Below, piece by piece: positions 6,804-13,523 of a DNA stretch of 15,173 nucleotides. Within the stretch, counting starts at the first letter, position 1. Each line of letters starts with the position of its first letter. Made by a program: the position numbers and the translations under genes. Origin of the DNA: Lachnospiraceae bacterium. Lineage in GTDB: Bacteria; Bacillota; Clostridia; Lachnospirales; Lachnospiraceae. The notes under the pieces were generated by a model that did not search any database, was not told the DNA's origin, and saw only the letters and a program-made list of their open reading frames with translations. The stretch covers positions 1 through 15,173 of the forward strand of contig WQST01000035.1 of NCBI GenBank assembly GCA_009787745.1. The letters are read 5' to 3'.

Positions 6804-9800
6804 CTATACCTCCCAATAGCCAATATTTTTGAAATAAAATATATATTTTTCTAAATAACCATCATTAATTGGACTCCATTCAAATCCCATACGGTTTAAA
6901 TAATATATGGAAAAATCATTGCCAAGCTTGATATTGCTTTGAAAATTTAATCTTCCATCCTTGTTGATATCGTGTATAAAGGTTTCCTTGATGTGCGGAG
7001 TACCATTTACTGCCGAAACAAATCGCTCCGTTGTGACCGGGCATATTTCCGCTCCCATTTCCGCTAGCACACTTGCAAAATTCATGAACTTAATTATATT
7101 GGGGTTATAGACATGAAATACAGAATAATCCTTGTCCCAATACCGTGCTATCGTAAGAATTGCTTTTGCAGTATCATCCACCGGCGAAAACTCCAATGGG
7201 AAATCTTGCATTGTTTCGGGATATAACCTCAATTCAACAAAGGCTTTCAATCTTGTTAGGGTTGCATTTTCATGGTAGTTCTTTTGGAATTTCATGTCGG
7301 CATACCGGTTTGACAGATTACCAACACGAATAACTACCGCATCAAGCCCTTCGATTTTAGCTTGCAATACTGTAACTTCTGACTCAAACTTGCTCCGCAC
7401 ATATACATTTTCAAGCGATTGTCCTATGTATATCTTAGATTCATCAAAAACGGTTGGTGATGACTCCGGAGATTGCATATAATTATTGCCAGAAATCGAT
7501 GTGGTGGATATATGTAATAACTTTGCACCTTTTTCTTTTGCCAAAGCGATTATGTTATTAGTACCCTTTACATTTACGGCATGGAATGTCTGGTAAGCTC
7601 CATAATGCCTGACGTTTGCTGCACAATGAATAATTGTGTCTATCGGCTTGTCTATTGTGATTGGATTGATAATGTCACCATAAATGACAATAATTCTGTT
7701 GCAATCCGCATATTTATTACCGAAGTAGCAACTAAGAATACGATCCAACCGATTCTTACTGTTCACTAAGTCTGAACCGCGCACAATACAATAGGCGATT
7801 CCAGCATTGGAAGACAGATACTCATCCAGTACATGAGCACCGAGCCAACCCGTCACTCCCGTTATAAGGGCATCTCCTAATGGCTGTTCGATTGGAAGCG
7901 GTTTATTACTTGCCATATTTGATTCTAAAAGTTTATTAATTACCGTAAAATCTTTTTTGTTATACCGCGTTGCCTTAAGTCCTCCTTCTGTGATATATTT
8001 CATCAGCGAAGCCAAAGTCGGGTATTCATACACATCCTGTGCAGTAAAATGGAAGCCTTCACTATGAGCCTTTGCTGTAAATTCAATCGTGGCAAGGCTA
8101 TCACCGCCTAGAACAAAAAAGTTATCTTCCATGCCAATTGATGATACGCCAAGTACGCTTTCCATTACTCGCGTAAGTACTTTTTCCCGCTCTGTCAAGG
8201 GTGCGACATAAACTGCGTTCAAACTTGTTTGAGTGAAATCCGGTGATGGCAGCAATTTGAAATCAATCTTTCCGCTGTATGTAGAGGGAAATACTTTGAG
8301 TCGTGTGAAAAAATGCGGAATCATATAACGCGGCAGAGTTTTATCAAGTTCCGAGCGTAGTAGTTTTTCGTCAGTGTCACAATCGCTTACATAAAACGCA
8401 CAAATAAATTGTCGTTCATTATTATCTTTCCTAACATCTACGACTGCTTGCTTGATACCACTATGTTTTGCTATCGCTGTCTCAATCTCGCCTAACTCAA
8501 TTCGCAATCCGCGAATCTTTACCTGATTGTCAATACGACCTATATATTTAATATTCCCATCTTCGCGCCAACAAGCAAGGTCACCAGTTTTATACATCCG
8601 CTCACCTTCGACAAACTGATTTTGGATAAATTTTTCGGCAGTTAATTCATGATTGTTTAGATACCCGCGCCCTACACCATCGCCAGAAATACATAGTTCA
8701 CCCACCGCTCCGATGGGGAGAGGCCGAAGATGCTTACCTAGAATGTAAATTTGCGTATTCGCAATGGGTTTACCGATGGTAATATCAGCGTCAACCTTTG
8801 TCCAAGTGCATCCTTGTGTCGTTTCGGCAGGCCCATATCCGTTTAAAATGATTGCGTCCGTATATGATTTAAGTTTACCAACAATCTCATTTGTAAGTGT
8901 TTCGCCACCTAAGCTAAGAATTTTCAGCCTTTGGATGCTTTTTGAGAATGCAGCGCTGTTCAAATAAGATAACATTCTTGTCGGTACGGTAAGGATGAAG
9001 TCAACTTCATGAATCTCAATCAAACGCGCCAGTTCATTAAGATCGTCTAGCTGTTTGCCATCGGGCAGCACGACTTTGTGGCTATTAAGCAAAGCCAAGT
9101 ATATTTCCGCAGATGCCATGTCAAAAGTGAATAAACCAAGGCAAATGAAGGATTTACAGTTTTTTGCTATCGTAACTTGGATGCTATTTTTATCATTGTT
9201 TTCACAGAAGTTCACAAAGTTTTTGTGTGTGACCATTGAACCTTTTGGTGTTCCGGTTGAACCACTTGTATAAATTACATAACATAAATCATCTGATGAA
9301 TTGATGTTTTCAAGTGTAGTGGTGTTACCTTTAAAAATCGAATCATCCTCCATATCTATACCACCATCAATCACCGCACCAAACGTAATGATTATTTTAC
9401 AATCGGCATTACTTAACATAAAGACTATTCTATCTTGCGGATAAGCTGGGTCAATCGGCATATATGCTCCACCCGCTTTTAAAATCGCAAGCTGCGCGAC
9501 AATGATTTTATAACTGCGCTTAGCAATGATGGCGACAATATCATCCCGGCTAACACCTCTTTTACGCAAGATGTGGGCGAGGGAGTTTGACATTTCATCT
9601 ATTTGTCGATAGGTATAATCCGTGTCGTTAAATATCACGGCTATAGCATCCGGTGATTGGTTTGCCCGTTCCTCAAATAGCTGATGAATACATTTTTCTT
9701 TTGGGTAATCAATCGCAGTATCATTAAAACCGTGGATTACTTGATGAAATTCATCATCTGACAGCAATTTTAATTCTTGTGGAAATTTGTTAGGATTATC

Positions 9801-11045
9801 TATTATATCTCTAATCAAGTTTTGCCAATGGCTATGTAATCGCTTAATATCTTTTTGAGCAAATAACTCCGTCTGATAGGTATAATCCAAATGAAAAACA
9901 CCTTCCTTATGTCTGTCATTGATGTGAATGTTTAAGCTTTCTCCTTGACAGTCGCAAAAATGGAATTGTGATGATGTACCGTCATCCAGCGTGGCGTTTT
10001 GATAGCTTACTACAACATCATAAAGTTTGCCGGTGAAATTATACTGCTCCCTAATATCTTTGAGCATATCGACATATTGATACTTCTGGTGTCGGAATAT
10101 TTTTGAAATACACTCAGCATTGTTTATCAGATTTTGAAGCGAGTTTTGGTTTTCATCAATTTGAAACAGAACCGGCACATTATTGACGAACATACCGGCT
10201 GTCGCTTTTTCTTTTCTTCCGGAACGATTAAGGACAGCTGTACCGATATACAAATTTTGTTCGCCTTTAATATGGTACATATATATTGCCAATGAAGTTA
10301 TAAATAATGAATATGCAGAAATACCGTTTTGGTCGCAAAATATCTGTATCTTCGTTGCATCTTCTTTATTAATTGAAAGATTCAAATGATTAGCGTCCGG
10401 ACTTCCGGCTTGCTTGCTATGTATAAATACCGGCTCATTGCATTGTCCAAAGCATGATAAGAAATAATCTTTATCTTTTTGATATCGGGAAGATGCTTCA
10501 TAATCCTTTTCTGCCGTAATAAAATCTAAATAGCTATAAGCGTCAGGGGTTGCTCCCTTGATAATTCCATTAACAGCATTGGCAATCAGATGAAATGTCC
10601 ACGCATCTGCTATCAGGTGGTGGAGCTTCAATACAAAGCCTATTTGTTGACCAATTGTGATGATTGTGAATTTATATATTTCGTCGTTTAAATCAATGGG
10701 AGTTTCGGCATGAACATTGACCCAAAAATCAAACTCATTTTTCTCCGAAAAGTTGACAATATTAAACATTTGCGATTTATGAGTATCAATGTATTGCACT
10801 GGTATACCATCTTGGACACTAATGCGGATACGCAAAGCATCATACCGCTCAACGACTGTATTAAGGGCAGCGTTAAGTGTCCGGGTATCAACAGGATGAT
10901 TAATCAGGATTGAACCTGTTATGTTTGCTATGCTTCCGCCGTAGTATTGCTCCATATTCCATATGGACAATTGTGGTTTGGTGAGCTGATATATATTGTT
11001 ATTAGAATTTTGCTTATTAAAACTATTTTTTGCGCCTGTTTTCAT
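6804..11045 (-). CDS. Single-module NRPS: condensation, adenylation, carrier, terminal reductase
   Basis: 1413 residues. Condensation domain about 18-430, with HHLIADA at 142-148 where HHxxxDG is usual. Adenylation domain about 450-935: YTSGSTGTPKG at 592-602, GYGPAETTQG at 736-745, TGD at 820-822, IDNQVKIRGLRIELGEIE at 838-855, and K926 in YSGKID. Carrier domain about 945-1020, with LGGDSL (S983). Thioester reductase domain about 1055-1413, an NAD(P)H-binding SDR with GVTGWLG at 1063-1069, STTS near 1180 and YVRSK (Y1215, K1219). A hand alignment to GrsA gives the substrate code D-M-A-L-L-L-G-Q-G-K, which I cannot match to a known amino acid; a hydrophobic substrate is a weak guess. One amino acid is joined to an acyl or aminoacyl donor and released reductively. 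The ATG at 11045 follows GAGGGG at short spacing. It is the first gene of a five-gene operon. Confidence 0.95.
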   Translation of the reverse strand: MKTGAKNSFNKQNSNNNIYQLTKPQLSIWNMEQYYGGSIANITGSILINHPVDTRTLNAALNTVVERYDALRIRISVQDGIPVQYIDTHKSQMFNIVNFSEKNEFDFWVNVHAETPIDLNDEIYKFTIITIGQQIGFVLKLHHLIADAWTFHLIANAVNGIIKGATPDAYSYLDFITAEKDYEASSRYQKDKDYFLSCFGQCNEPVFIHSKQAGSPDANHLNLSINKEDATKIQIFCDQNGISAYSLFITSLAIYMYHIKGEQNLYIGTAVLNRSGRKEKATAGMFVNNVPVLFQIDENQNSLQNLINNAECISKIFRHQKYQYVDMLKDIREQYNFTGKLYDVVVSYQNATLDDGTSSQFHFCDCQGESLNIHINDRHKEGVFHLDYTYQTELFAQKDIKRLHSHWQNLIRDIIDNPNKFPQELKLLSDDEFHQVIHGFNDTAIDYPKEKCIHQLFEERANQSPDAIAVIFNDTDYTYRQIDEMSNSLAHILRKRGVSRDDIVAIIAKRSYKIIVAQLAILKAGGAYMPIDPAYPQDRIVFMLSNADCKIIITFGAVIDGGIDMEDDSIFKGNTTTLENINSSDDLCYVIYTSGSTGTPKGSMVTHKNFVNFCENNDKNSIQVTIAKNCKSFICLGLFTFDMASAEIYLALLNSHKVVLPDGKQLDDLNELARLIEIHEVDFILTVPTRMLSYLNSAAFSKSIQRLKILSLGGETLTNEIVGKLKSYTDAIILNGYGPAETTQGCTWTKVDADITIGKPIANTQIYILGKHLRPLPIGAVGELCISGDGVGRGYLNNHELTAEKFIQNQFVEGERMYKTGDLACWREDGNIKYIGRIDNQVKIRGLRIELGEIETAIAKHSGIKQAVVDVRKDNNERQFICAFYVSDCDTDEKLLRSELDKTLPRYMIPHFFTRLKVFPSTYSGKIDFKLLPSPDFTQTSLNAVYVAPLTEREKVLTRVMESVLGVSSIGMEDNFFVLGGDSLATIEFTAKAHSEGFHFTAQDVYEYPTLASLMKYITEGGLKATRYNKKDFTVINKLLESNMASNKPLPIEQPLGDALITGVTGWLGAHVLDEYLSSNAGIAYCIVRGSDLVNSKNRLDRILSCYFGNKYADCNRIIVIYGDIINPITIDKPIDTIIHCAANVRHYGAYQTFHAVNVKGTNNIIALAKEKGAKLLHISTTSISGNNYMQSPESSPTVFDESKIYIGQSLENVYVRSKFESEVTVLQAKIEGLDAVVIRVGNLSNRYADMKFQKNYHENATLTRLKAFVELRLYPETMQDFPLEFSPVDDTAKAILTIARYWDKDYSVFHVYNPNIIKFMNFASVLAEMGAEICPVTTERFVSAVNGTPHIKETFIHDINKDGRLNFQSNIKLGNDFSIYYLNRMGFEWSPINDGYLEKYIFYFKNIGYWEV
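6809..6814 (-). promoter_or_regulatory. Ribosome binding site setting the ligase start
   Basis: GGGAGG on the minus strand, inside the last codons of the NRPS and 7 bp before the ATG at 6801. It rules out the TTG at 6816 as the ligase start and shows stop-start coupling between NRPS and ligase. Confidence 0.8.
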
Positions 11046-11073
11046 ATGCCCCTCTGTTTTATGTTTTACTTCT

Positions 11074-11101
11074 ATTATACATATAAATTAGCATAATGCA
11101 A
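11074..11101 (-). promoter_or_regulatory. Promoter of the NRPS operon
   Basis: The minus strand has a perfect TATAAT (11074-11079) with TTGCAT (11096-11101) 16 bp upstream as a weak -35. The start would be near 11066, giving an about 20-nt leader. The poor -35 suggests a need for an activator or a second promoter; that is inference. Confidence 0.55.
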
Positions 11102-11110
11102 TCATTAATG

Positions 11111-11149
11111 TTTGCTTATTGTGTTCTTATTAAGTTTCAATAAAGCAAA
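11111..11149. promoter_or_regulatory. Inverted repeat in the divergent intergenic region, candidate operator
   Basis: TTTGCTTATT (11111-11120) and AATAAAGCAAA (11139-11149) are near-perfect inverted copies (one extra A) with an 18-bp gap. They lie upstream of the NRPS promoter and run up to the -10 of the ribbon-helix-helix gene. A dyad here suits a dimeric or tetrameric repressor such as the adjacent ribbon-helix-helix protein. Confidence 0.4.
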
Positions 11150-11155
11150 TATAAT
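11127..11155 (+). promoter_or_regulatory. Promoter of the ribbon-helix-helix gene
   Basis: A perfect TATAAT at 11150-11155 sits 22 bp before the ATG at 11177. The -35 at 17-bp spacing (TTATTA, 11127-11132) is poor. The leader would be very short and contain GGAGAGG. Confidence 0.45.
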
Positions 11156-11176
11156 TGATGGAGAGGTAATTGCTTT

Positions 11177-11380
11177 ATGAAAGAAAAATTTATTGTTACA
11201 CCTAAAACCGAGCGTTCCGTAACAATGACAATCCGCATTGAAAAAGAACTTAATGATGAACTTGAAGGGCTTGCCCTCAAAAGCAGTCGCTCACGCAACG
11301 AGCTAATCAATATGTCTCTGCGCTATGCTATGAAAAATATTGAGTTCATCGAGGATGCGGGCAATAACAACAAGGTATAG
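11177..11380 (+). CDS. Ribbon-helix-helix (CopG/Arc-like) DNA-binding protein
   Basis: 67-residue basic protein with the CopG/Arc pattern: a short beta strand RSVTMTIRIE (13-22), helix A ELNDELEGLALKS (24-36), the turn SRSRN and helix B ELINMSLRYAMKNI (42-55). Such proteins dimerise through the strand and read short operator repeats. GGAGAGG precedes the ATG at 11177. It is transcribed divergently from the NRPS operon across a 131-bp region that holds both promoters and an inverted repeat, so autoregulation plus control of the operon is plausible. It could equally be a leftover control gene of the mobile element. A transcript leaving the invertible segment leftwards would be antisense to this gene. 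Confidence 0.85.
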   Translation: MKEKFIVTPKTERSVTMTIRIEKELNDELEGLALKSSRSRNELINMSLRYAMKNIEFIEDAGNNNKV

Positions 11381-11419
11381 TTTTCATCCAAGTGCTATAG
11401 CATAAGTAAATACCTTTCA

Positions 11420-11445
11420 TTCTAAAAAGGTAGACTTTTTTATAA
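11420..11445 (+). repeat. Left crossover site of the putative inversion switch
   Basis: 26 bp made of arm TTCTAAAAAGGT, centre AG (11432-11433) and arm ACTTTTTTATAA. The second arm, reversed and complemented, matches the first at 10 of 12 positions. Bases 11423-11444 are a perfect 22-nt inverted copy of 11576-11597. The non-palindromic centre fixes the orientation of the site. Confidence 0.7.
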
Positions 11446-11587
11446 ATGTCTATTTACTGAAATATCACAACGTCATATTTGAAAAAATAAGATAATCCGA
11501 TATTTTAGTAAAAAATTCGTCTTATTTGTTGACAGTCAATCAGATATTTGGTAAGGTTTCATATAGATGCGAAGCTATAAAAAAGTC
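11433..11587. other. Putative invertible DNA segment carrying a promoter
   Basis: About 155 bp lie between the centres of two inverted 26-bp dyad sites, immediately downstream of a serine recombinase gene. The segment is AT-rich, has no convincing gene, and carries a promoter-like sequence at 11529-11557 that now points right, where no plus-strand gene follows in this window. Inversion would place the promoter at about 11463-11491 pointing left, about 410 bp from the NRPS start, with no GC-rich terminator hairpin visible in between. The alternative is a short IS630/mariner-type MITE with TA target duplications, which the TA at both repeat ends would also allow. Confidence 0.6.
11529..11557 (+). 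promoter_or_regulatory. Promoter-like sequence inside the invertible segment
   Basis: Consensus TTGACA (11529-11534), a 17-bp spacer and TAAGGT (11552-11557), preceded by TGG as an extended -10. The -35 lies in a perfect palindrome, TTGACAGTCAA (11529-11539), but no acceptable -10 is found for the opposite direction. The -10 matches consensus at only 3 of 6 bases. Confidence 0.45.
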
Positions 11588-11600
11588 TACCTTTTTATAG
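11575..11600 (-). repeat. Right crossover site of the putative inversion switch
   Basis: 26 bp made of arm CTATAAAAAAGT, centre CT (11587-11588) and arm ACCTTTTTATAG. The two arms are inverted copies at 11 of 12 positions. It lies 2 bp from the recombinase stop codon at 11603. Its centre is the complement of the left site's AG, so the sites are inverted relative to each other and exchange would invert, not delete, the segment. Confidence 0.7.
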
Positions 11601-11602
11601 TT

Positions 11603-12208
11603 TTATTTTTTCTTTAATTGTCGAAACTCCCGCAAACGGTTATAAAATGTGGCTTGTTTGAAGCCTGTCTGCCTTAATGCCTCATCAAATGATATTTTTC
11701 CACACTCCCACTGCTTCACCACTACAGCGAAATTTTCAGGGGGCTTTTTTATAGGGCGGCCAAAGCGAACACCCTTTGCCTTAGCCGCTGCAATCCCCTC
11801 CGCCTGCCGCTTGCGGATCGTTTCCCGCTCATTCTGTGCCACAAAAGAAAGAATCTGCAATACAATATCTGCTAGAAAAGTCCCAACCAAATCTTTCCCA
11901 TTACGGGTATCAAGCAATGGCATGTCAACAACTGCGATATCAATCCCACGCTCTTTGGTCAGAATACGCCATTGGTTCTGTATATCCTCATAATTGCGCC
12001 CTAAGCGGTCAATGCTTTTTATATAAAGTAAATCACCGGGACGTAGTTTTTTTACAAGTGATTTATACATGGGACGGTTGAAATCTTTACCGCTTAACTT
12101 ATCCATATATATCTGTTTTTCCGGTACTTTCATATCATTCATTGCTATCATCTGCCGCCCCTCATTCTGATCGGCACAAGAAACACGAACATATCCATAC
12201 GTTGCCAT
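11603..12208 (-). CDS. Serine recombinase (resolvase/invertase family)
   Basis: 201-residue small serine recombinase. The catalytic domain begins YGYVRVSCADQ with nucleophile S10 and R8; KSIDRLGRNYEDI supplies R68 and R71; then comes the long dimer helix SFVAQNERETIRKRQAEGIAAAKAKG (about 124-149) and a C-terminal helix-turn-helix (about 165-195, FDEALRQTGFKQATFYNRL). All residues needed for activity appear present. GGAGG lies 9 bp before the ATG. It follows the relaxase remnant after 21 bp, the arrangement seen when such genes ride on conjugative elements. The two inverted dyad sites immediately beyond its stop are natural substrates, making DNA inversion its most likely role here. Resolution of element dimers is the alternative. 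Confidence 0.92.
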   Translation of the reverse strand: MATYGYVRVSCADQNEGRQMIAMNDMKVPEKQIYMDKLSGKDFNRPMYKSLVKKLRPGDLLYIKSIDRLGRNYEDIQNQWRILTKERGIDIAVVDMPLLDTRNGKDLVGTFLADIVLQILSFVAQNERETIRKRQAEGIAAAKAKGVRFGRPIKKPPENFAVVVKQWECGKISFDEALRQTGFKQATFYNRLREFRQLKKK

Positions 12209-12229
12209 TATTTATTTCCTCCAAAAAGT

Positions 12230-12601
12230 TTATAGTTCCAGATAATCATCATCGGACCATTTGACTTTATAACCGTACTTTCCCATCTTGCGGATAAAAT
12301 CATCACGGCTGATGGCAGTTGATAAAATATCGTCAATAGTGGCTTTCAGTTCAGATTTCCAACTTTGGCCGGATTGCTCGGCACGGTATTCATCAGGTTT
12401 TTTATATGTGCCGAGGTTCTTCTGTTCTTCGGTCAGAGCGTGAAGCCCGTATTTATCACATATCCTGTCCGATAATGCCTGTATCTCTAACCGCTGTTCA
12501 TTATTCTGTGTATATTTCCTACCGCTTTCGATGTTGACGGTGTTTATCAAAAAATGTGTGTGAATATGCGATTTATCGGTGTGGACAGCGGTAACCTTGA
12601 T
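12230..12601 (-). pseudogene. MOBP-type relaxase fragment, truncated at both ends
   Basis: Remnant of a mobilization relaxase, the enzyme that nicks oriT and pilots DNA during conjugation. Reading in frame from about 12601 gives IKVTAVHTDKSHIHTHFLIN, with the H-x-D-x2-H-x-H-x-H metal-binding motif at 12551-12583, then NIESGRKYTQNNEQRLEIQALSDRIC and KYGLHALTEEQKNLGTYKK, all typical of Clostridial relaxases. The nicking-tyrosine region that should precede the histidines is absent. Upstream the frame stays open but reads through a hairpin-containing sequence that no longer resembles a relaxase. The C-terminus ends abruptly as KWSDDDYLEL after MGKYGYKV, where the family continues for hundreds of residues. 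A frame beginning at the TTG at 12550 would omit the histidines. Non-functional for transfer. Confidence 0.8.
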
Positions 12602-12665
12602 GTTTGCTTCGCAAACGAAAACGCACCCCGTATCCGATGATTTAGCATAGGATTTGGAGTGCGTT
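12602..12665. other. Hairpin-forming region at the relaxase breakpoint
   Basis: A perfect hairpin GTTTGC-TTC-GCAAAC (12602-12616) is followed by a larger imperfect inverted repeat: AACGCAC (12620-12626) pairs with GTGCGTT (12659-12665), with CC/GG and ATCC/GGAT pairings further in and a loop of about 14 nt. On the minus strand the stem is followed by TTCGTTT. It could be a terminator, an oriT-type structure or a scar of the deletion. Confidence 0.45.
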
Positions 12666-12699
12666 CTCGCTTGTGGAAAATTTTAATTCTTTGCCGAAG

Positions 12700-12936
12700 T
12701 TATGATATTTCGTATGGGGTCTTGTTCCATTTTTCACCGGTTTGGTTGGTCATTATATCGGCAATTTTATTCTGACTGACACCTTGATAAGAAAGAGAAA
12801 TTATATGCTCACGCTGTTCCGGTGTTGCCCGATGCTTTCGTCTGGCGCCGCGCTCGTTAAAAACAGATATTTTTTCTTTAAGAACATCGTTTTCAGCTTG
12901 TAATGTTTCAAGTTCTTTGTAATTAAACAGTGCCAT
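12700..12936 (-). CDS. Small protein with coiled-coil start and helix-turn-helix-like region, possibly truncated
   Basis: 78 residues from the ATG at 12936 (MALFNYKELETLQAEND...). A short heptad-like helix (6-22) is followed by a basic linker and RATPEQREHIISLSYQGVSQNKIADIM, which has the spacing of a helix-turn-helix like those in resolvase C-termini or Tn-encoded regulators. The end WNKTPYEIS is abrupt and lies beside the damaged relaxase region, so the natural C-terminus may be lost. The frame could be extended to 12975, but that stretch is the stem of a terminator, and GAAAGGG lies 8 bp before the ATG at 12936, so the shorter start is preferred. Function unknown; probably an accessory gene of the mobile element. 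Confidence 0.6.
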   Translation of the reverse strand: MALFNYKELETLQAENDVLKEKISVFNERGARRKHRATPEQREHIISLSYQGVSQNKIADIMTNQTGEKWNKTPYEIS

Positions 12937-12955
12937 ATAACTATCCCTTTCTACT

Positions 12956-12980
12956 GAAAAAGCCGATGACATCATCGGCT
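12956..12980 (-). terminator. Rho-independent terminator after the retropepsin-like gene
   Basis: The plus-strand palindrome AGCCGATGACATCATCGGCT (12961-12980) gives a strong GC-containing stem. On the minus strand it is followed by a short T run (12956-12960, extending the stem's last T). It lies 30 bp after the stop at 13010 and would end the 13882-13010 transcript. Confidence 0.85.
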
Positions 12981-13009
12981 AAAGTATTAATATTTTTTTG
13001 ATTCACTAA

Positions 13010-13523
13010 CTAATCTACAGAAAACTCAGCTAATTGCAAGACCTCATTAAACGGTATCATATCATTAACTCGTTGCTTATGTGGCTTTAAACATTCCTTA
13101 AAATCAAATTGCATATTATTTAATTCAGGATTTAGAGTTAAAACGCATTGATGAAGTATTGAGCGGCCTATCAAGCATTGAATGTTTTCTGTTTTTAGTA
13201 CCGTAACCAAAACATCAGTCAAATGAATGCTTCCTATGTAAAAATGTGGCAATACAAAAACGGATTCCCTACTTGTCTCGCCATATACGCCTTGTGCATT
13301 AACTGTTCCGACCTCTTTCAGCCTATCACCATGCTCGTCCAAAACTTTACTAAGGATTTTCATCATCAATGATTCTGATATGCAAGTATGATAAGCTCCT
13401 GGATCAATCAACACATCGAAGAGCCATGCGAATATCCTTTGGCACTAACAGCAATGGCTTTTTGCTGATATCCTTCCATGGGGTTTTCCGAATGTTATCC
13501 AGTGTAAATGTAATATCGCTCAT
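13010..13523 (-). pseudogene. Retropepsin-like aspartic protease, interrupted by a +1 frame change
   Basis: The gene starts at the ATG at 13523 with GGAGG 9 bp upstream, overlapping the previous stop as ATGA. The first frame encodes SDITFTLDNIRKTPWKDI and PLLLVPKDIRMALRCVD, then stops at about 13405. The adjacent +1 frame continues with LFDVLIDPGAYHTCISESL, which carries a D-x-G active-site motif of retropepsin type (DPGA rather than the usual DTGA), and later IGRSILHQCVLTLNPE, a pattern of the second half of the fold. One subunit has one Asp, so a dimer would be required. The join of the two frames near 13410-13425 is clean in sense, so this is either a frameshifted gene or, less likely, a recoded one. 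The GTG at 13414 has no ribosome binding site. Substrate unknown; the coupled upstream gene may encode a partner. Confidence 0.65.

Noticed and set aside
6801..6816. TTG at 6816 as start of the acyl ligase
   Set aside because: It would put the GGGAGG ribosome binding site inside the coding region; the ATG at 6801 is correctly spaced from it.
11423..11597. Interpretation as an IS630/mariner-type MITE with 22-bp terminal inverted repeats and TA duplications
   Set aside because: Possible, and kept as the main alternative, but it does not explain the internal dyad of each repeat, the asymmetric central dinucleotide or the placement directly at the recombinase stop.
11567..11617. Sixteen-codon hydrophobic reading frame (MRSYKKVYLFIVLFFL) crossing the right recombination site
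   Set aside because: Its only Shine-Dalgarno-like AAGG overlaps the -10 box, so the transcript would start at or after it, and half of the frame is the crossover site itself. Probably fortuitous.
12937..12975. N-terminal extension of the small HTH-like protein to 12975
   Set aside because: The extension consists of the terminator stem and lacks a ribosome binding site.
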